Assembly (NCBI RefSeq): GCF_902826655.1
Contig: NZ_CADEFR010000008.1
Location: forward strand, 43,346 to 107,345
Origin: an uncultured Methylibium sp.
GTDB lineage: Bacteria > Pseudomonadota > Gammaproteobacteria > Burkholderiales > Burkholderiaceae_C
Direction of reading: 5' to 3'
DNA: 64,000 bases
Of this stretch, positions 7,738 to 16,366 are shown one piece after another; the stretch's first letter is position 1; each line of letters opens with the position of its first letter. The translations under genes were made by a program, and so were the position numbers. A model generated the notes under the pieces. It was given only the letters and a program-made list of their open reading frames with translations, was not told where the DNA came from and did not search any database.

Positions 7738-8992
7738 AGCTGATGCGGTAGATCGCGCCGACGTAGTCATCGGAGACGAGCAGCGAGCCGTCCTTCATCG
7801 TCGCCACGTCGACCGGGCGGCCGCGGAAGGTGCCGGTGTTCTCGTCGAGCCAGCCGCTCGCGAAGACCTCGGTCTTGTCGGCCGTGCCGTCGGCCTTGAG
7901 CGAGGTGAACAGCACCTGCGCGCCGTTGGGCTTGGTGCGGTTCCACGAGCCGTGCTGCGCGCTGAAGAAGCCGCCCTGGTACTTGGCCGGGAAGGACTTG
8001 CCGGTGTAGAAGGCCATGCCCAGGTCGGCCGCATGCGCTTCGGTCAGCACCTGGGCCGCGGTCACGTTGGTCGGCAGCGGGTCCTTGTCGTAGCCGTGGT
8101 CGGTGATGCGGGTCTTGCCCTGGATCCACGGGTAGCCGAAGAACTGGCCCGCCTTGGTGATGCGGTTGATCTCGCCGTTGGGGATGTCGTCGCCCATGCC
8201 GTCGGTCTGGTTGTCGGTGAACCAGAGCGTGCCGTCCTTGGGGTTGAAGTCGTGGCCGACCGAGTTGCGGATGCCGGTGGCGTAGACCTCGCGCTTGCTG
8301 CCGTCGAAGGCGTTCATGCGCACCATGCCGCCGATGCCGACCTCGTTGAAGATCTTGAGCTTGTCGCGCGGCTGCACGTTGAAGGGCTGGCCCAGCGAGA
8401 TGTAGACCATGCCGTCCGGCCCGATCTTGCAGACCCGCGCGCCGTGGTTGAAGGACTCTTCCTCCACCGGGATCAGCTTGCCCTGCGGCACGACCTCGAT
8501 CACCGCGACGTCCGGGCCTTCGTAGAAGAACTCGGCGGCGGGGAAGTTGAGCACGCGGTTGTGCTCGGCCACCAGCAGGAAGCCGTCCTTGGTCCAGCAC
8601 ACGCCGTTGGGCACCTTGAAGTTGAGGCTGGGCGCGAAGGCCTTGACCTCGTCGGCCTCGCCGTCGGAGTTGCGGTCGGTCACGGCCCACACCGTGGTCT
8701 TGCGGGTGCCGACGAAGAGCATGTTGGTGCTGGGCGCCACGGCCATGTGGCGCGCGTCGGGCACCACCGCGAACAGGTCGATGCGAAAGCCCGGCGGCAG
8801 CTTCACGCGCTCGAGGTTCCTGCGGATCGCGTCGGCGTTCTTGCCGGTCTGCGGCACCGGCGGGATGTTGAGGTCCACGCCGGACACCTTGAACTGCTTG
8901 AGCTTCTCGATGTTCTGCTGGGCCAGCGCGGGTCCGGCGGACAGCAGGGCGGCCGCGACGGCCGTCAGCGTGAGGCGGGCGAAGGGATGCAT
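7715..8992 (-). CDS. PQQ-dependent sugar dehydrogenase (sorbosone dehydrogenase-like)
   Basis: Periplasmic protein of 425 residues with a clear signal peptide ending near residue 24 (LLSAGPALA-QQ). The rest matches the glucose/sorbosone dehydrogenase beta-propeller family, including HMAVAPSTNMLFVGTR, a basic NHGARV motif, RNSVGHDFNP, LWFTDNQTDGMGDD and QHGSWNR. Soluble members use PQQ to oxidise sugars, but many relatives have no assigned substrate, so only the general class is safe. The overlapping cytochrome c gene downstream fits a periplasmic electron-transfer pair. A GGAGA ribosome site lies before the start. Confidence 0.83.
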   Translation of the reverse strand: MHPFARLTLTAVAAALLSAGPALAQQNIEKLKQFKVSGVDLNIPPVPQTGKNADAIRRNLERVKLPPGFRIDLFAVVPDARHMAVAPSTNMLFVGTRKTTVWAVTDRNSDGEADEVKAFAPSLNFKVPNGVCWTKDGFLLVAEHNRVLNFPAAEFFYEGPDVAVIEVVPQGKLIPVEEESFNHGARVCKIGPDGMVYISLGQPFNVQPRDKLKIFNEVGIGGMVRMNAFDGSKREVYATGIRNSVGHDFNPKDGTLWFTDNQTDGMGDDIPNGEINRITKAGQFFGYPWIQGKTRITDHGYDKDPLPTNVTAAQVLTEAHAADLGMAFYTGKSFPAKYQGGFFSAQHGSWNRTKPNGAQVLFTSLKADGTADKTEVFASGWLDENTGTFRGRPVDVATMKDGSLLVSDDYVGAIYRISYVGDAKR

Positions 8993-9304
8993 GGGGTGGG
9001 TCTCCTTGAATCGTTCTTGGATAAGGAAGGCGGTGCGGCGGGTGGCCGGTCGCCGGGCGGCTGCCGATCGGTCGGGCGGATGGCAACCGGCTGCCGACTG
9101 TAGGCCGGGGGGCCGGCTCCGGCACGGCCCCCCGGGTTACCCCGGACGCCGGCGCGGGCAGGCGGTGCCCCGTCCATTCCACGCTTTCCGCCGTCCGTCG
9201 CACGGCCCTGCCGACGCCGGGTGGCCGGGCTTTAGAGTGGCGCCCGGCGCCGACCGGTGCCCACCCCACAACGCAAGCGGTCACCGCCGCGAGGAGTCTT
9301 GATC
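8993..9304. other. Divergent gene-free gap with a strong hairpin
   Basis: This 312-bp gap separates the divergent sugar dehydrogenase and M13 peptidase genes and has no credible coding frame. It contains a perfect 10-bp hairpin, CCGGGGGGCC (9105-9114) with GGCCCCCCGG (9126-9135), 11-base loop and no T tract. A TTTAGAGT element near 9231-9238 is a possible -10 for the peptidase gene, without a recognisable -35. Confidence 0.5.
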
Positions 9305-11350
9305 GTGAGTATTTCCTGCAAGCCCCGCCGGGCGCTGGCCCTCGGCGTCGTCGGCGCCGCCGTCGCGCTGGCCGTCCTGGCCCCCGTCCATGCCCAGCCG
9401 GCCGCGTCCGGCGTCGAGCAGGCCAACGTCGACCGCGCCGTGCGCATCCAGGACGACTTCTACCGCCACGTCAACGGCAGCTGGCTCAGGAACACGCCGA
9501 TCCCGGCCGACCGCGCCAGCACCGGCGCCTTCAACCAGATCCACGACGCCATCCAGCCGCAGCTGCTGGGCCTGATCGAGGAGGCGGCGAAGAGCGGCCG
9601 CGACGCCGAGGCGCGCCAGATCGGGGACCTGTACGCCAGCTTCATGGACGAGGCCACCGTCGAGAAGCTGGGCCTCAGGCCGATCGCCGCCGAGCTGGCC
9701 GCGGTCGACGCGCTGACCGACCGCAGGCAGCTCGGCGCGCTGATGGCGCGCTCGGTGCGTGCGGGCATCGGCATGCCGGTGGCCTTCTATGTCGGCCAGG
9801 ACGACAAGGACTCGACGCGCTACGCGACCTTCCTGTCGCAGAGCGGCCTGGGACTGCCCGACCGCGACTACTACCTGAAGGAAGACGACGCGCGCTTCAA
9901 GGACATCCGCGCCAGGTACCTGGACCACCTGCAGAAGATGCTGGCGCTGGCCGGCGACAAGGACGCCGCCGCGTCGGCGGCCGCCGTGCTGGCGCTGGAG
10001 ACCGAGCTGGCCCGCGTGCAGTGGACCAAGGTCGAGAACCGCGACCCGGTGAAGACCTACAACAAGGTCGAAGTCGACGCGCTGCCGAAGCTCGCGCCCG
10101 CGATCGACTGGAACGCCTTCCTCGCCGGCACCGGCGTGGCGGGCAAGGCCGGCTACGTGATCATCGGCCAGCCGAGCTACTTCGAGGGCCTGTCGAAGCT
10201 GGCCGAGACGGCGCCGTTGCCGGCGTGGAAGGCCTACGCCAAGGTGCGTGTGCTGAATGCCTACGCGCCCTTCCTGAACAAGGAGATGGTCGACACGCGC
10301 TTCGCCTTCGCCGGCACCGTGCTGCGCGGCACGCCCGAGAACCTGCCGCGCTGGAAGCGCGGCGTCGCGCTGGTCGAGGACTCGGTCGGCGAGGGCCTGG
10401 GCAAGCTCTACGTCGCGAAGTACTTCCCGCCGTCGCACAAGGCGCGCATGGAGAGCCTGGTCGCCAACCTGATGCTCGCCTACCGGCAGAGCATCGACAA
10501 GCTCGACTGGATGACGCCGGCCACCAAGGCGCAGGCCCAGGCCAAGCTCGCGAAGTTCACCACCAAGATCGGCTACCCGAAGCAGTGGCTGGACTACCGC
10601 TCGCTGAAGATCCAGCGCGACGACCTGGCCGGCAACGTGCGGCGCGCGCGCGAGTTCGCGCACGAGCGCCTGGTCGACAAGCTCGGCAAGCCCATCGACC
10701 GCGACGAGTGGCTGATGACGCCGCAGACGGTCAACGCCTACTACAACCCGGGCCTCAACGAGATCGTGTTCCCGGCCTCGATCCTGCAGCCGCCGTTCTT
10801 CAACGCGGCGGCCGACGAGGCGGTCAACTACGGCGGCATCGGGGCGGTGATCGGCCACGAGATCAGCCACGGCTTCGACGACCAGGGCAGCCAGTACGAC
10901 GGCGACGGCAACCTGCGCAACTGGTGGACCGCCGAGGACCGCGCGCGCTTCGCGGCCAGGACCGAGGTGCTGATCGCGCAGTACGGCGCCTTCGAGCCGG
11001 TGCCCGGCTACAAGCTCAACGGCAAGCAGTCGCTGGGCGAGAACATCGCCGACAACTCCGGCCTCGAGATCGCCTACAAGGCCTACCAGCTGTCGCTGGG
11101 CGGCAAGCCGGCGCCGACGATCGACGGCCTGAGCGGCGACCAGCGCTTCTTCTACGGCTTTGCGCAGATCTGGCGCAGCAAGGAGCGCGAGGCCGCGCTG
11201 ATCGAGCGCGTGAAGGCCGGCGTGCACTCGCCGTCGGAGTTCCGCGCCAACGGCGCGGTGCGCAACCATCCGGCCTTCTACACGACCTTCGACGTGAAGC
11301 CGGGCGACGCGATGTACCTGCCGCCGGCGCAGCGCGTGTCGATCTGGTAG
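9305..11350 (+). CDS. M13-family zinc metallopeptidase (PepO/neprilysin-like)
   Basis: Endopeptidase of 681 residues, the usual size for M13. The zinc site is visible: His518-Glu-Ile-Ser-His522 (VIGHEISHGFDD) and Glu579 in ENIADNSG. The substrate-binding motif NAYYNP is also present. An N-terminal signal peptide (LALGVVGAAVALAVLAPVHA) makes it a secreted or periplasmic oligopeptidase. The GTG start at 9305 is chosen because GAGGAG lies 8 bases before it; TTG at 9299 is too close to that site, and an ATG at 9257 would put a basic extension before the signal. Confidence 0.93.
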   Translation: MSISCKPRRALALGVVGAAVALAVLAPVHAQPAASGVEQANVDRAVRIQDDFYRHVNGSWLRNTPIPADRASTGAFNQIHDAIQPQLLGLIEEAAKSGRDAEARQIGDLYASFMDEATVEKLGLRPIAAELAAVDALTDRRQLGALMARSVRAGIGMPVAFYVGQDDKDSTRYATFLSQSGLGLPDRDYYLKEDDARFKDIRARYLDHLQKMLALAGDKDAAASAAAVLALETELARVQWTKVENRDPVKTYNKVEVDALPKLAPAIDWNAFLAGTGVAGKAGYVIIGQPSYFEGLSKLAETAPLPAWKAYAKVRVLNAYAPFLNKEMVDTRFAFAGTVLRGTPENLPRWKRGVALVEDSVGEGLGKLYVAKYFPPSHKARMESLVANLMLAYRQSIDKLDWMTPATKAQAQAKLAKFTTKIGYPKQWLDYRSLKIQRDDLAGNVRRAREFAHERLVDKLGKPIDRDEWLMTPQTVNAYYNPGLNEIVFPASILQPPFFNAAADEAVNYGGIGAVIGHEISHGFDDQGSQYDGDGNLRNWWTAEDRARFAARTEVLIAQYGAFEPVPGYKLNGKQSLGENIADNSGLEIAYKAYQLSLGGKPAPTIDGLSGDQRFFYGFAQIWRSKEREAALIERVKAGVHSPSEFRANGAVRNHPAFYTTFDVKPGDAMYLPPAQRVSIW

Positions 11351-11390
11351 CCGACAGGGAGGGCGCGCCGATCTGCACAAGAATCGGCGC

Positions 11391-12878
11391 ATGAGCCCCC
11401 CGGTCGACGACGCGCCGCCCCCCGATCCGGACTCGCTGGCCGCGCTGCGCGCGCGCCACGGTCCGCGCTACCGCTGGATGGTGCTGGGCACGGTGATGCT
11501 CGGCACCGTCGCGGCCATCCTGTCGTCGACCATCGTCAACGTCGCGGTGCCCGACCTGAGCCGCCACTTCGGCCTGGGCCAGGAGCGCGCGCAATGGGTC
11601 GCGGCCGGCTTCATGGCGGCGATGACGCTGTCGATGCTGCCGACCTCGTGGCTGCTGGCGCGCTACGGCTACCGCCGCACCTTCGGCGTGGCGGTGTCGC
11701 TGCTGGGCCTGGGCGGTGCGGTCGGCGGCCTGGCCAACGACTACGGCCTGGTGCTGGCGATGCGCGTGCTCGAGGGCCTGGCGGCCGGCGTGCTGCAGCC
11801 CATCCCGGCGATCATCGCGGTGCACGCCTTCGCACCGCACGAGCGCGGCAAGGCGATGGGGCTGTTCGGCTTCGGCGTGGTGCTCGCGCCGGCCATCGGG
11901 CCCAGCGTCGGCGGCGTGCTGGTCGAGCATTTCGGCTGGCGCTCGATCTTCTTCGTCGTGCTGCCCTTCTGCCTGATCGCACTGGCGGCCGGCCAGCGGC
12001 TGCTGCCGACCACCGCGCCCGGCGGCGTGCCGGCCGACCCGACCCGGCGGCTCGACGTCGCGGGCCTGGGCCTGGTGAGCGCGGCGACGCTGGCGCTGCT
12101 GAACGGCCTGGTGCAGCTGCACCACCCGGACCGCCGCGTCGGCCTGGCGCTGCTGGCGCTGGCGGCGCTGCTGACCGTCGGCTTCATCGTGCACCAGCGC
12201 CGCGGCGCGCGCGCCGGCCGGCCGACGCTGCTGGCGCTGCAGCTCTTCGACGCGCGGCCCTTCGCGATGGGCGCGCTGGTCGCCTTCATCTACGGCATGG
12301 GCCTGTTCGGGTCGACCTACCTCGTGCCGGTGTTCATGCAGAGCGGCCTGCACTTCCCGCCGTCGGAGGCGGGCGCGGTGCTGCTGCCGGCCGGCCTGGT
12401 GCTGGCGGTGACCATCCCGCTGGCCGGCCGACTGAGCGACCGCGTTCCGCCGCACCGGCTGGTGGCGATCGGCGTGCTGCTGCTGGCCGTGTCGTTCGCG
12501 CTGATGGCGCTGATCGGCACCGGCACGGCGCTGTGGCTCATCGCCGCGATGGCGGTGGTCGGGCGCATCGGCCTGGGCCTGGTGCTGCCGTCGCTGAACC
12601 TCGGCGCGATGCGCGGCCTGGAGATGGCGATGATCTCGCCGGCGTCGAGCAGCATCAACTTCCTGAGGCAGCTGGGCGGCGCGGTGGGCGTCAGCGTGGT
12701 CGGCATCTTCCTGCAGTGGCGCATCGCGGTGCGCGGCGAGGCCCAGGCGCTGGCGGCCTTCGGCGACACCTTCTGGCTGGTCGCCGCGGTGTGCGCGCTG
12801 GCGACGCTGGCGGCGGTGCGCATGAAGCCGGCGGATGCCGCCAGGGACGCGCCCCGGCACGACGCCCCCGCTTCCTAG
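11391..12878 (+). CDS. DHA2-family MFS efflux transporter (EmrB/QacA-like)
   Basis: Inner-membrane protein of 495 residues with about 14 hydrophobic segments, as in the DHA2 drug:proton antiporters. Family marks include the region around NVAVPDLSRHFGL in the first segment, LLARYGYRRTFG after TM2, the motif C-like GxxxGPSVGGVL (near residues 160-172) and the SPASSSINFLRQLGGAVGVS stretch near the C-terminus. It should export hydrophobic or amphipathic compounds; the substrate cannot be predicted. No HlyD-type adaptor is encoded next to it. Confidence 0.9.
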   Translation: MSPPVDDAPPPDPDSLAALRARHGPRYRWMVLGTVMLGTVAAILSSTIVNVAVPDLSRHFGLGQERAQWVAAGFMAAMTLSMLPTSWLLARYGYRRTFGVAVSLLGLGGAVGGLANDYGLVLAMRVLEGLAAGVLQPIPAIIAVHAFAPHERGKAMGLFGFGVVLAPAIGPSVGGVLVEHFGWRSIFFVVLPFCLIALAAGQRLLPTTAPGGVPADPTRRLDVAGLGLVSAATLALLNGLVQLHHPDRRVGLALLALAALLTVGFIVHQRRGARAGRPTLLALQLFDARPFAMGALVAFIYGMGLFGSTYLVPVFMQSGLHFPPSEAGAVLLPAGLVLAVTIPLAGRLSDRVPPHRLVAIGVLLLAVSFALMALIGTGTALWLIAAMAVVGRIGLGLVLPSLNLGAMRGLEMAMISPASSSINFLRQLGGAVGVSVVGIFLQWRIAVRGEAQALAAFGDTFWLVAAVCALATLAAVRMKPADAARDAPRHDAPAS

Positions 12879-12908
12879 AATGCGGCCCGCGCCCCGCCAA
12901 CGCCTGCC

Positions 12909-14189
12909 ATGGATCCCGTCGCCGCTCCGTCCACGCCCTCGCCCCCGCTGCTGAACCGCCCGCCCGCCGAACTGCCGGCGTCCTGCGAGGTGCTGGTCGT
13001 CGGCGCCGGACCGGCCGGCAGCGCGGCTGCGTGCACGCTGGCGCGCGCCGGCGTCGACGTGGTGCTGGTCGACCAGCAGGCCTTTCCGCGCGACAAGGTC
13101 TGCGGCGACGGCCTCATCCCCGACGCCCACCGGGCGATGGCCCGGCTGGGCGTGCTCGACGAGGTGATGGCGCTGGCGCAGCCGGTGAAGCACGTGCGCT
13201 GCATCGGCCCGCGCGGCGGCTTCATCGACGTGCCCGGCACGCTGGCCGTGCTGCCGCGCCGGCAGCTCGACCTGGTGCTGTGCCGCGCCGCGGCCGAGGC
13301 CGGGGCGCGCATGCACGCGCCGCTGCGCTTCGTCGCACCGATCGAGGAGGCCGGCGTCGTCGTCGGCGCGCGCCTGCAGGCCGGCGAGGCGACGCACGAG
13401 ATCCGCGCGCGCTGGGTCGTGATGGCCGGCGGCGCGGTGCCGCAGGCCGCCATCGCCGCGGGCGTGTGCGAGCGCCGTACGCCCAGCGCGGTGGCGTTGC
13501 GCGGCTACGTGAAGAACGACGCGATGGTCGGCCGCATCACCGAGCTGGAGGTGTTGTGGCACCGCCGCGTCAAGCCCGGCTACGGCTGGATCTTTCCCTG
13601 CCGCGACGGCGTGTTCAACATCGGCGTGGGCGTCGCGCACAGCCACAGCCGCGGCCGCGACGGCCGCAACACCATGCAGGACGTGAACCTGCGCGAGGTC
13701 TTTGCCGCCTTCACCGAGGTGCACCCGCCGGCGCGCGAGCTGATGCAGGGCGGCCAGCTGCTGGGCGAGCTGAAGGGTGCGCCGCTGCGCTGCAGCCTGG
13801 AAGGCGCCGCCTGGTCGCGCCCCGGCCTGCTGGTCACCGGCGAAGCGGCCGGCAGCACCTACGCGCTGACCGGCGAAGGCATCGGCAAGGCCCTGGAGAC
13901 CGGCATCCTGGCCGCCGAGGCGGTGATCGACGGCCGCCGCGCGAGCCACGACGATGCCACCGTGCGCCAGCGCTACGAAGCCGCGCTGCACGCACTGCGC
14001 CCGCGCTTCGCGGTCTACGAGAAAGCCAACAGCGTCAACGCGCGGCCCTGGCTGATCGACCTGCTGGTGTGGAGCGCCCGACGCAGCCCGCGCCGCCTGC
14101 AGCGCATGAGCGGCGTGCTGGAAGAGACGCACACGCCGGGCAACCTGGTCAGCCTGAAGAGCTTCGCGAGGTTGCTGTTCGAGCGGTGA
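12909..14189 (+). CDS. Geranylgeranyl reductase-family FAD oxidoreductase
   Basis: Flavoprotein of 426 residues. The FAD-binding Rossmann motif is at about residues 28-40 (VVGAGPAGSAAACTLA), followed by VDQQAFPRDKVCGDGL, a marker of the geranylgeranyl reductase/FixC-like family, and a second FAD motif GEAAGSTYALTGEGIGKALE. Members reduce isoprenoid double bonds or hydroxylate aromatic or halogenated compounds, so the substrate is open. A TAGAAT element just upstream (12876-12881) may be its -10. It lies 30 bases after the efflux gene on the same strand, so a shared function is possible. Confidence 0.82.
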   Translation: MDPVAAPSTPSPPLLNRPPAELPASCEVLVVGAGPAGSAAACTLARAGVDVVLVDQQAFPRDKVCGDGLIPDAHRAMARLGVLDEVMALAQPVKHVRCIGPRGGFIDVPGTLAVLPRRQLDLVLCRAAAEAGARMHAPLRFVAPIEEAGVVVGARLQAGEATHEIRARWVVMAGGAVPQAAIAAGVCERRTPSAVALRGYVKNDAMVGRITELEVLWHRRVKPGYGWIFPCRDGVFNIGVGVAHSHSRGRDGRNTMQDVNLREVFAAFTEVHPPARELMQGGQLLGELKGAPLRCSLEGAAWSRPGLLVTGEAAGSTYALTGEGIGKALETGILAAEAVIDGRRASHDDATVRQRYEAALHALRPRFAVYEKANSVNARPWLIDLLVWSARRSPRRLQRMSGVLEETHTPGNLVSLKSFARLLFER

Positions 14190-14280
14190 GCGCGTGCGGG
14201 AGCGAGGCGCTGGCTGACTATCATCCCCGGGCCGGCGCGAAGGCTCGACCACCCGGCGTCCACCAACTCGCTGCCCCACG

Positions 14281-14673
14281 ATGACCATCGCCGACGCCTG
14301 CCTCCTGGTCGCCTGCCTCCTGCCCATCGCCTGCGCGTGGATCGCCAAGTCCAGGGGCTTCGGCAAGCCGCGTCGCGAGGGCGGTTTCGACAACCACAAC
14401 CCGCGCCAGTGGCTGGGCAATCTGCAGGGCTGGCAGGCGCGTGCGCACGCGGCACAGATGAACAGCTTCGAGGCGCTGCCGCTCTTCATCGCCGGGGTGC
14501 TGGTGGCCGAGCGCCTGCAGGCCTCGCAGTCGCTGGTCGACGGCCTGGCACTGGCCTTCGTGGCGGCGCGGGTCGGCTACATCGGCGCCTATCTCGCCGA
14601 CCGCGCGAACCTGCGGTCGGTGCTCTGGGCGATCGGGCTCGCGTGCTGCATCGCGATGTTCTTCGCGAAGTAG
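14281..14673 (+). CDS. MAPEG-family membrane protein
   Basis: Protein of 130 residues with four hydrophobic segments. It shows the MAPEG pattern of an N-terminal helix, the motif DNHNPRQW, RAHAAQMNSFEALPLFIAGV after it, and RVGYIGAYLADRANLRSVLW toward the end. Eukaryotic MAPEG proteins act in eicosanoid and glutathione metabolism; bacterial ones are mostly uncharacterised. It stands alone between the flavoprotein and the cupin gene. A TATCAT element (14219-14224) is a possible -10. Confidence 0.87.
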   Translation: MTIADACLLVACLLPIACAWIAKSRGFGKPRREGGFDNHNPRQWLGNLQGWQARAHAAQMNSFEALPLFIAGVLVAERLQASQSLVDGLALAFVAARVGYIGAYLADRANLRSVLWAIGLACCIAMFFAK

Positions 14674-14750
14674 CCGCTCCTGCGGGCGCCACGGCAGGCC
14701 CGGCACCGTCGCATACTCGAACCGATTCCAAGGCTTGCAGGAGACGCGCC

Positions 14751-15161
14751 ATGACCCCCCGCGGATTCGTCGCGACGCATGCGAAGGACGCCCGCTTCGA
14801 GCGCGGGCTCCGGTCCTTCTTCGAGTACCGCGACCTCGGCATCAAGGACGCCACCGACGGGCAGGTGGTGGCCCACGTCATCCGCGCCGCCGCAGGGACC
14901 GAGTTCTCGGGCCAGCCGCATGTTCACGACATCGCCTTCCAGCTGGTCTACGTGCTCAAGGGCTGGATCGAGTTCGAGTACGAAGGGCAAGGCATCGTCC
15001 GGCTGGAAGCCGGCTCGTGCGTGCACCAGCCACCCGGCATCCGTCATCGCGAGATCGGGCACAGCCCGGACGTCGAGATGCTCGAGATCGTGATGCCCGG
15101 CGAGTTCCAGACGCGGGAGGTGGCGGCGGTGGAGCCGTCGGCTGGCGGCACGGCCGCCTGA
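14751..15161 (+). CDS. Cupin-domain protein
   Basis: Small cytoplasmic protein of 136 residues with one cupin beta-barrel. The metal-site histidines are in PHVHDIAFQLVYVLKGW (first cupin motif, about residues 49-65), and the second motif is in GSCVHQPPGIRHREIGH. A GCAGGAGACG ribosome site precedes the start. Small single-cupin proteins bind metals and can be isomerases, dioxygenases or sensors; nothing here decides between these. It is followed after 19 bases by a DUF1801 gene. Confidence 0.8.
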   Translation: MTPRGFVATHAKDARFERGLRSFFEYRDLGIKDATDGQVVAHVIRAAAGTEFSGQPHVHDIAFQLVYVLKGWIEFEYEGQGIVRLEAGSCVHQPPGIRHREIGHSPDVEMLEIVMPGEFQTREVAAVEPSAGGTAA

Positions 15162-15180
15162 GCCCGCCGGACCCGACACG

Positions 15181-15597
15181 ATGATCCTCACGCCCGCCCG
15201 CAGCCCCGACGAGTACATCGCCGCGCTCGCCGGCTGGCAGCGTCGCTATGCCGAGGCGCTGCGCGGCGCCGTCCGCGAGGCCGCGCCCGGCCTGGACGAG
15301 CAGCTGAAGTGGGGCCACCTCGTCTACCTCCGCAGTGGCCCGGTGCTGCTGATCCGGGCCGAGCCCGCGCGCGTGCTGTTCGGCTTCTGGCGCGGCCAGC
15401 GCCTGCGCGACATCGAGCCGCGGCTCAAGCCGGGCGGCAAGTACGAGATGGCGACGCTGGCGATCGGGCCCGACACGCCGCTGAGCCGCGAGACCGTGGT
15501 CGCGCTGGCCGAGGCCGCCGTGGCGCTCGACCGGGCGCTGGGCGATCCGCGGCGGGATGCGCCGACATCGGGCGCCCGGCGCGCACCGGCGGCCTGA
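15181..15597 (+). CDS. DUF1801-domain protein
   Basis: Protein of 138 residues. The central part (DEQLKWGHLVYLRSGPVLL, then FGFWRGQRL and LKPGGKYEMATLAIG) matches the DUF1801 fold, related to the YdhG/YjhX-type alpha-beta proteins that bind small ligands or iron. Function is unknown. Its start at 15181 lies immediately after the cupin gene. The C-terminal 15 residues are low-complexity Ala/Arg-rich. Confidence 0.78.
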   Translation: MILTPARSPDEYIAALAGWQRRYAEALRGAVREAAPGLDEQLKWGHLVYLRSGPVLLIRAEPARVLFGFWRGQRLRDIEPRLKPGGKYEMATLAIGPDTPLSRETVVALAEAAVALDRALGDPRRDAPTSGARRAPAA

Positions 15598-15617
15598 TCG
15601 GCGAGCGGCCCGGCACC

Positions 15618-16001
15618 ATGCGCTCCACCGGCCTCCCGATCGCCTGCCTGGCCGCTGCGCTGCTGGCCGCCGTCGCGCCGGGGGCGGCCGCGGCGAACCC
15701 GGCGCCCGGCAACTGCGACGCGCTGCGCGAGCAGATCGAAGCGAAGATCCGTGCCTCGGGCGTCGCGAGTTTCACGCTCGCCGTCGTCGATGCGGATGCA
15801 CCGGCGGACGGCAAGGTGGTCGGCAGTTGCGACCGCGGCAGCCGCAGGATCGTCTACGCGCGTTCCACCGGCGCCGCGGCCGCAGTCCCGGCCGCCTCGT
15901 CGACATCCCCGCCGGCGTCCGCCCCCGCGCGGCGCGACGCCCCCGTGCTGACCGAGTGCAAGGACGGCACGGTCCGCTACGGCGGCGACTGCCCGCGCTG
16001 A
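15618..16001 (+). CDS. Secreted DUF1161 protein
   Basis: Secreted protein of 127 residues with a signal peptide ending near residue 26 ([13 protein letters not shown]). The mature part begins with [20 protein letters not shown], typical of DUF1161, and contains four cysteines (in NCDAL, GSCDRG, ECKDG and DCPR) that could form disulfides in the periplasm. A Ser/Pro/Ala-rich linker near residues 90-110 joins the two Cys pairs. Function is unknown. The next gene starts 40 bases later. Confidence 0.75.
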   Translation: MRSTGLPIACLAAALLAAVAPGAAAANPAPGNCDALREQIEAKIRASGVASFTLAVVDADAPADGKVVGSCDRGSRRIVYARSTGAAAAVPAASSTSPPASAPARRDAPVLTECKDGTVRYGGDCPR

Positions 16002-16041
16002 GGCGCGGCAGGTTCATCCACGCATCGAAGGGAGACGCTCC

Positions 16042-16362
16042 ATGGCCTGGTTGCTGCTGGTGGTGGCCGGATTGTTCGAGGTGGGCTGGGCCATCGGCCT
16101 GAAGTACACCGAGGGCTTCACGCGGCCCTGGCCGACCGCGGCCACGGTGGCGGCGATGATCGTCAGCCTGGGCCTGCTGGGCGAGGCGATGAAGACGCTG
16201 CCGGTGGGCACGTCCTACGCAGTGTGGGTCGGCGTCGGCGCGGTCGGCACGGCGATCCTGGGCATCGTGCTGCTGGGCGAGTCGGCCAGCGCCGGCCGGC
16301 TGCTGAGCCTGGGGCTGATCGTCGCCGGCATCGTCGGCCTGAAGCTCGCGACGCCGGGCTGA
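16042..16362 (+). CDS. gdx: SMR-family guanidinium exporter Gdx (SugE)
   Basis: Inner-membrane protein of 106 residues with four transmembrane helices. Glu13 in [17 protein letters not shown] is the proton/substrate-coupling carboxylate of the small multidrug resistance family, and Gly10 and Trp16 fit the Gdx subtype, whose characterised members export guanidinium ion in exchange for protons and can export some quaternary ammonium compounds. The ribosome site GAAGGGAGA is good. No guanidine riboswitch is recognisable in the 40-base gap upstream. It is convergent with the metallopeptidase gene, with 4 bases between. Confidence 0.87.
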   Translation: MAWLLLVVAGLFEVGWAIGLKYTEGFTRPWPTAATVAAMIVSLGLLGEAMKTLPVGTSYAVWVGVGAVGTAILGIVLLGESASAGRLLSLGLIVAGIVGLKLATPG

Positions 16363-16366
16363 GGAT

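Noticed and set aside
11016-14489. A minus-strand open frame of over 1100 codons opposite the peptidase, efflux and flavoprotein genes
   Set aside because: It is a high-G+C shadow. It is Arg/His/Gln-rich without domain motifs, and it spans several well-supported plus-strand genes.
16002-16041. Possible guanidine (mini-ykkC) riboswitch before gdx
   Set aside because: The gap is only 40 bases, and I cannot find the required pair of ACGR-loop hairpins.
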